In this document: piece after piece, positions 7,773 through 11,043 of the stretch
How the letters are laid out: every line of letters begins with the position of its first letter
Numbering within the stretch: the stretch's first letter is position 1
NCBI GenBank assembly: GCA_910592005.1
Contig: CAJVPP010003683.1
Location: 1 to 11,043, forward strand
Source: Funneliformis mosseae
Taxonomy: Eukaryota > Glomeromycota > Glomeromycetes > Glomerales > Glomeraceae
Length of the DNA stretch: 11,043 nt
Direction: 5' to 3'
The notes under the pieces: generated by a model
Databases searched by the model: none
Told to the model about the DNA's origin: nothing
The model's input: only the letters and a program-made list of their open reading frames with translations
Made by a program: the position numbers and the translations under genes

Positions 7773-9078
7773 CGAACTTCATATTCTATTGAAAAGAAAA
7801 AGGAAGCTGTTAATTATGCAGAACAACATGATAGACGTGCAGCGGTAAACCACTTTAATTTTAATATTAGTATGGTCAGACGTTGGATTAGAGCAAGCAA
7901 GACCTGAACAACTAAGACAAATAGCAAAAAAAAGAAAATTGGTTCTGGTCGAAAGGTTTTATATCCCAAAGTTGAAAAACTTTTATATGATTGGATTATT
8001 GAACAACAGAAGCAAGGATTGGTTGTAAATTACTTAATGATACAAAATAAAATGAAGGAAATTTTAAGTGAATCAACCATTTATAATTCAATAATAATTT
8101 TAAAGCGTCACTTAGCTAGTTATGTAAATTTTTGAAAAGGCATGGGCTGGTATTGCGTTAACGCATGAAAATATCTCAGAAACTCCCAGAATATACTAAA
8201 GAATTGCTAGAGAGTTTTAATAGATTTGTCATCCAACTTAAGATAGAAAAGTCTTTTGAAATGTGTGATATTTATAACATAGATGAAATGCCTGTTTGGT
8301 TTGATATGGCAGGTAATTTTACAGTTAATCAAAGAGGTGAAAAAACAGTACATATTCGTGGAACTGAAAATAAAAAAAATTGATTTACAGTTATTCTTAC
8401 ATGCACTGCTGGTAAGTTTTTGAAATTTTGTCTTTGTTTATATATTTTAGTAGTTTCTGCAAATTTTGTAATTTTTAATCTTACTAAATTTGAATCTACT
8501 TAATAAGATAAACAAAATTACCTCTTATTTGCATATTTAAAGAAAAGAGATTAGCACGCAATAAAAAAGAAAAAATTCCTTCAGATGTAATAGTTTAATT
8601 TCAAAAGAATAGATAGATGGATGTTAACTTGATGAAGGATTATATTGATTACTTTAATGATAATAGATTTAGGAATCCAACAATGCTAGTATACGACTCA
8701 TTTAAAGGCAACCTGAAAGAATCAGTCAAAAATAAGTTTTGCAAAAGTAACATTTATTTAGCAGTGATTTCTGACGATTAACAAGTATTTGCTAACTTCT
8801 CGATATTGCAATCAACAAGCCATTTAAGAATAACCTCTAAAAGAGTGGCATCTATAGATAGCAAGTGACAATACTGGAAATACTACTAACAAAAACCTTC
8901 GGCGTGCTAAAATAAGCAATGTATGTGATTAGGTTAAGCAATCATGGGAGAAAATTTCTGATGAAATTATTATTGAATCTTTTAAGAAGTGTTGTATAAC
9001 AGATTCATTAGTAAATTTTGATGTAGATGAGCAAGAATCAGAAATTGAGACTGATAGATCAGAATTGATGAAGAAATA
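7773..9078 (+). pseudogene. pogo/Tigger transposase relic (HTH plus DDE_1)
   Basis: Blocks in order are: an N-terminal psq-like helix-turn-helix (from about 7773, YSIEKKKEAVNYAEQH, SMVRRWIRA); a CENP-B-type HTH (from 7941, GSGRKVLYP, EKLLYDWIIEQQKQGL); and the DDE_1 domain. The DDE_1 domain has its first Asp in NIDEMPVWFDMAG (codon 8282), its second in MLVYDSFKGN (8695) and its third in LLDIAINKPF (8802). The acidic C-terminal tail ends at TAA 9076-9078. Such proteins cut and paste DNA by binding terminal repeats. This copy is dead: in-frame stops (TGA 7905, TAA about 8150, TGA 8381, TAA 8793 and two TAG near 8853 and 8930), several frame changes, and a compressed region between the second HTH and the DDE domain. 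The 72-codon open piece at 8165-8383 is just a fragment of this gene. Its Met is internal. Confidence 0.88.
8412..8507 (+). other. Probable spliceosomal intron inside the pogo transposase
   Basis: The coding text TCTA(D) stops at GTAAGT (8412) and resumes after AG at 8507 with a match to the family's KLP-ICIFK-KRLAR block. The 96-base interruption is T-rich and contains TACTAA at about 8482-8487, some 20 bases ahead of the acceptor, which is the consensus branch point. Splicing joins G to AT, restoring an Asp codon at the expected place, with one base lost just downstream in this decayed copy. Confidence 0.65.
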
Positions 9079-9251
9079 AAATTGAAAATCAATATAATAG
9101 AATCAGAGGTTGAGGAATTGGTAACAAGTGAAACTGATGATAAAAGTTTTTAATGATAATACTTTTAACAAGTTATAATAACTTATTTTTTGTAAAATTA
9201 TTTCGCATTTATAATATGTCTGGTTAAATTTTTACAATAAAATTTACAAAT

Positions 9252-9317
9252 GTGCTTATTTTTGGGTCTTAGATAAATATATTTGTGCTTATTTTCAGTA
9301 CGTGCTTATTTTCAGTA
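9252..9317. repeat. Subterminal repeats of the pogo element
   Basis: GTGCTTATTTT occurs at 9252, 9285 and 9302. The last two are identical for 16 bases (GTGCTTATTTTCAGTA) and are separated by a single C. At the left end the same motif appears inverted at 7594-7608 and again in direct orientation at 7627-7639. Multiple copies at both ends are what transposase-binding sites usually look like. Confidence 0.65.
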
Positions 9318-9324
9318 AAATACG

Positions 9325-9880
9325 ATAATAAAGAAATAAATTTAGCAATGATTACATCTTTAATGAAACACAAAATTAGTGAATACTAAAGCATTCTTAT
9401 ACATCTTCAATAGCGGTTACAATTTTAGATTCTAAATTTAAAACTATTGACTTTTTTGGACTACAAGCAGAAAATGCCTACAAATAATATTTAACTCTTA
9501 TAGTACTATTGTTATTACTGAAAATACACCTATTTTAGATTTTACATCTCAAAATTTAAACAAATATTTTTTTTTCTCTTAATAATCAAAATTCTTTAGT
9601 AATAAATAATACTACACAAATTTCTAGTAAAATAGAATGATCTTTAAGTCATATTGATAATCCAATGGTTGAAAATATTGATAGTAATCCATTAGTTTAG
9701 TAGTATAGTCAAAAAAGAAAATTTTCAGTTTTAAGTAAAATTGCTTGAAATTATTTAATTATTCAAACAACTAATATTTCTGCAAAATATATATTTTCTA
9801 TTACTAAAAATATAATTACTAAACAAAGAAATAAACTTAATCCAAAAACAACATATGCAAATCTTTACCTTAAAAGTTAA
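9325..9880 (+). pseudogene. hAT transposase relic, C-terminal dimerisation part
   Basis: This resumes right after the pogo insertion with KEINLAMITSLMKHKISEY, then ILDSKFKTIDFFGL in a shifted frame, both typical of the hAT segment with the last catalytic residues. After a low-complexity spacer, one frame is kept from about 9650 to 9880 and shows the hATC dimerisation motif: FSVLSKIA, NYLIIQTTNISAKYIFS, KQRNKLNPKT and ANLYLKS. This frame is broken by TAG TAG (9698-9703, where hAT proteins usually have WW), TGA (9746, usually Arg) and TAA (9878, usually Trp in KSWI). A TAA at 9387 replaces the Trp of EYWSIL. The last recognisable codon is at about 9880. Confidence 0.8.
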
Positions 9881-10153
9881 ATAGATATAAGAATTGGAAT
9901 AAAACAAATAAAACATAAATAAAAAGAGTAAAATTTGTTTTATTATATCGTTATAGTATTAATGATTCATTATTTACAATAAAATATATTATTATCTATA
10001 TTTTACAATAAAATATTATTATAAATTATCAGTATAATAATAAAAATATCATATACAGAAAATCACAATCTGAATCATTTTGGATTACATATATTAAGGG
10101 TTAGATTAAAATTAAATAGATTGAATTGATAATACTCTAAGACTAGAAGTATT
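9881..10153. other. AT-rich spacer after the hAT relic
   Basis: No open frame is present. ACAATAAAATAT(T) is repeated at about 9976 and 10007 and TATTATTAT runs follow. The right terminal repeat of the hAT element should lie here or just beyond, but I found no convincing match to the left flank. Confidence 0.45.
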
Positions 10154-10289
10154 ATGTTTTGCAATTTTTGTGACTTCTTAGTTAAATGAAAGTTAAAGCA
10201 AGTTACTATTTTTACAATTAATAACGCATTTAAATCCAAAAAAGAAGTTATAGATGATTTAATTGAAACCTTTTTCTTTGCAATATAAA
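10154..10289 (+). pseudogene. Broken zinc-finger-like fragment
   Basis: A frame beginning MFCNFCDFLVK, then TGA, then KLKQ, continues for about 45 codons through FKSKKEVIDDLIETFFFAI to a TAA. The C-x2-C pair followed by basic sequence and DDLIETF resembles the N-terminal finger region of hAT/CGBP1-type proteins, but the His ligands cannot be identified. The TGA sits where a Trp would fit (K-W-K). It may be the 5' part of the unknown coding relic further right. The assignment is weak. Confidence 0.3.
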
Positions 10290-10474
10290 AATCATATTAA
10301 ATCACTGAATTGATTTAAATCATCACAAAATCATATGAATTAGTGATACTAAAGAAGTTTATTTTCTATATGAATAACTAAAGGTATATGACAATTATTA
10401 TTTATATATTTAAGAATAAAAATAAAGATTTTTGTAAAGATTTATTTTTAAGTTGGTAAAATCAAATCAATGTT
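10290..10474. other. AT-rich gap between coding fragments
   Basis: Stops occur in all frames. TGATTTAAATCA at about 10311-10322 is a perfect 12-bp palindrome. No other feature can be supported. It may be eroded coding sequence linking the fragments on either side. Confidence 0.4.
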
Positions 10475-10991
10475 TTTTTCAAAGATTTTGATAGAGTTAC
10501 TAAAATGATATATAATTTTAACGTAAATAATAGATTAGATTTAGTTAAAAAATATCTTTATAAATTCATTATATTGAAAAAGAAAAGGACCTGATTATTA
10601 TTAATGAAAATCAATCAGTTCTTTTAAAATGTGCTAATAAAATTATTAGTAGAATAATTCATAATATTTTAAAAAAGAATGTTATAAATCATTTTGGACT
10701 TAAAATGAAACTTATGGTAGATACCTATTCTAAAATTAATCATAAATAAAAAACATATGCTAATTTAGAAAAATTAATTAATCATGATCTTTATGCAAAT
10801 TTTTTAGATCCATTAATTACTAGTTTATATGTATATAAAAATAAAATCTTGATTTAAAGATACAAAGAATATGTGCTGAAGATAGAGATAGTTTTAGAAA
10901 ATGGTTATATAAAAATGTAGAAGATTATGTACTATGGTCAGTACTATTGTATAAAGCATTTAGGAGTGCAGACTTTATTATAGTGACGTAA
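10475..10991 (+). pseudogene. Broken coding relic of unknown family
   Basis: Protein-like text runs through three frames. It reads FFKDFDRVTKMIYNFNVNN up to about 10570; then from 10573 IEKEKDLIIINENQ, LLKCANKII, NHFGLKMKLMVDTYSKINH, one TAA, then YANLEKLINHDLYANFLDP; then, after a one-base shift near 10848, LKIQRICAEDRDSFRKWLYK and YVLWSVLLYKAFRSADFI, with TAA at 10989-10991. The composition (balanced Leu/Lys/Asp with Trp and Cys) differs clearly from the low-complexity AT frames elsewhere, so I take it as real former coding sequence of about 170 codons. No domain is recognised. It could be a dead host gene, a member of a lineage-specific family, or part of a larger mobile element. Confidence 0.5.
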
Positions 10992-11035
10992 CTTTTATGA
11001 CGCCACTTTGTTAATATAATAAGACGTAACTTTTA
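10985..11035. repeat. Short direct repeat, possible element edge
   Basis: GACGTAACTTTTA occurs at 10985-10997 and again at 11023-11035, 38 bases apart, and a third partial form, GACGCCACTTT, lies between them. The sequence follows directly on the last recognisable codons of the coding relic and differs from it in composition, so an inserted transposon end beginning near 10982 is possible. The window stops too soon to tell. Confidence 0.4.
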
Positions 11036-11043
11036 ATCATTAT

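Larger units (their letters stand above)
7590..9320 (+). mobile_element. pogo/Tigger-type DNA transposon inserted in the hAT relic
   Basis: The sequence 7586-7608 (starting CGTATTTTACTG, ending AATAAGCAC) and 9302-9324 are perfect 23-bp inverted copies. If the target site is TA (7588-7589 and 9321-9322), as in Tc1/pogo elements, the element is 7590-9320 (1,731 bp) and the original target was a CGTACG palindrome. The coding text of the hAT element resumes just outside (IDN before, DNKEINLAM after), which fixes the insertion. The inside encodes a decayed DDE_1 (CENP-B/pogo family) transposase on the plus strand. Extra copies of the terminal motif lie inside both ends. Confidence 0.85.
6626..9880 (+). 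mobile_element. Decayed hAT-superfamily transposon, split by a pogo insertion
   Basis: The order of recognisable blocks is that of a hAT transposase: BED zinc finger (6626-6814), FFDPRY block (6896-6979), RNase H-like core fragment (6982-7230), downstream helical part (to about 7580), then, after a 1.7-kb pogo insertion, the last core segment and the C-terminal dimerisation block (9325-9880). The limits given are coding limits only. The terminal inverted repeats and the 8-bp target duplication expected of hAT elements were not found by eye. Numerous stops, frameshifts and an internal deletion show that it is inactive. Confidence 0.8.

Noticed and set aside
8165..8383. Independent small gene starting at ATG 8165
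   Set aside because: The text is the interior of the pogo transposase. Family homology continues on both sides and the ATG sits where an internal residue belongs.
6540..10075. CAGAT near 6544 and ATCTG near 10070 as hAT terminal repeats
   Set aside because: Similarity stops after about 8 bases and the flanking 8 bases do not match, so the element ends remain undefined.
1..11043. tRNA, rRNA, CRISPR or prokaryotic operon signals
   Set aside because: I found no cloverleaf with conserved T-loop, no regular spacer-repeat array and no Shine-Dalgarno-led gene clusters. Introns and element types are eukaryotic.

Overview
The window is very AT-rich eukaryotic DNA with short GT-AG introns of about 70-145 bases, one intact multi-exon gene and several decayed DNA transposons. 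The gene structure, the poly-A/T-rich spacers and the mix of hAT and pogo/Tigger relics fit an early-diverging filamentous fungus. An arbuscular mycorrhizal fungus of the Rhizophagus/Glomeromycotina type is my best guess. That is an inference from style and family content, not proof.

Layout: 1-150 ends in what looks like a TA-flanked terminal inverted repeat of a Tc1/pogo-class element. 151-2595 has no credible gene. It holds a MITE-like inverted-repeat pair (654-898), a diverged three-copy tandem repeat of about 190 bp (985-1550), a hairpin near 1790 and long A/T tracts. 2596-4425 (minus strand) is the one gene that looks functional: seven exons encoding about 431 residues with two pleckstrin-homology (PH) domains separated by a Ser/Pro/acidic linker. 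It is probably a phosphoinositide-binding membrane adaptor. 4426-5021 is its AT-rich upstream spacer. 5022-5513 is an unrecognised ORF relic in a single frame with many stops. 5950-6300 is an open frame of unknown nature in a slightly more GC-rich island.

6626-9880 is a decayed hAT transposase relic (BED zinc finger, part of the catalytic core, C-terminal dimerisation block). A complete but dead pogo/Tigger element (about 7590-9320, perfect terminal inverted repeats, TA target site, one recognisable intron) is inserted inside it. 10154-10991 carries further broken coding fragments of unknown family, ending beside a short direct repeat that may be another element edge.

The genes do not form a pathway. 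The picture is one housekeeping-like signalling gene flanked by layered transposon decay. The most interesting signals are the nested insertion, the intron with a consensus branch point inside the pogo transposase, the concentration of premature stops at positions that are normally Trp, Gln or Arg (a C-to-T/G-to-A signature), and the unassigned coding relics at 5022-5513 and 10475-10991. I saw no convincing new biological system.
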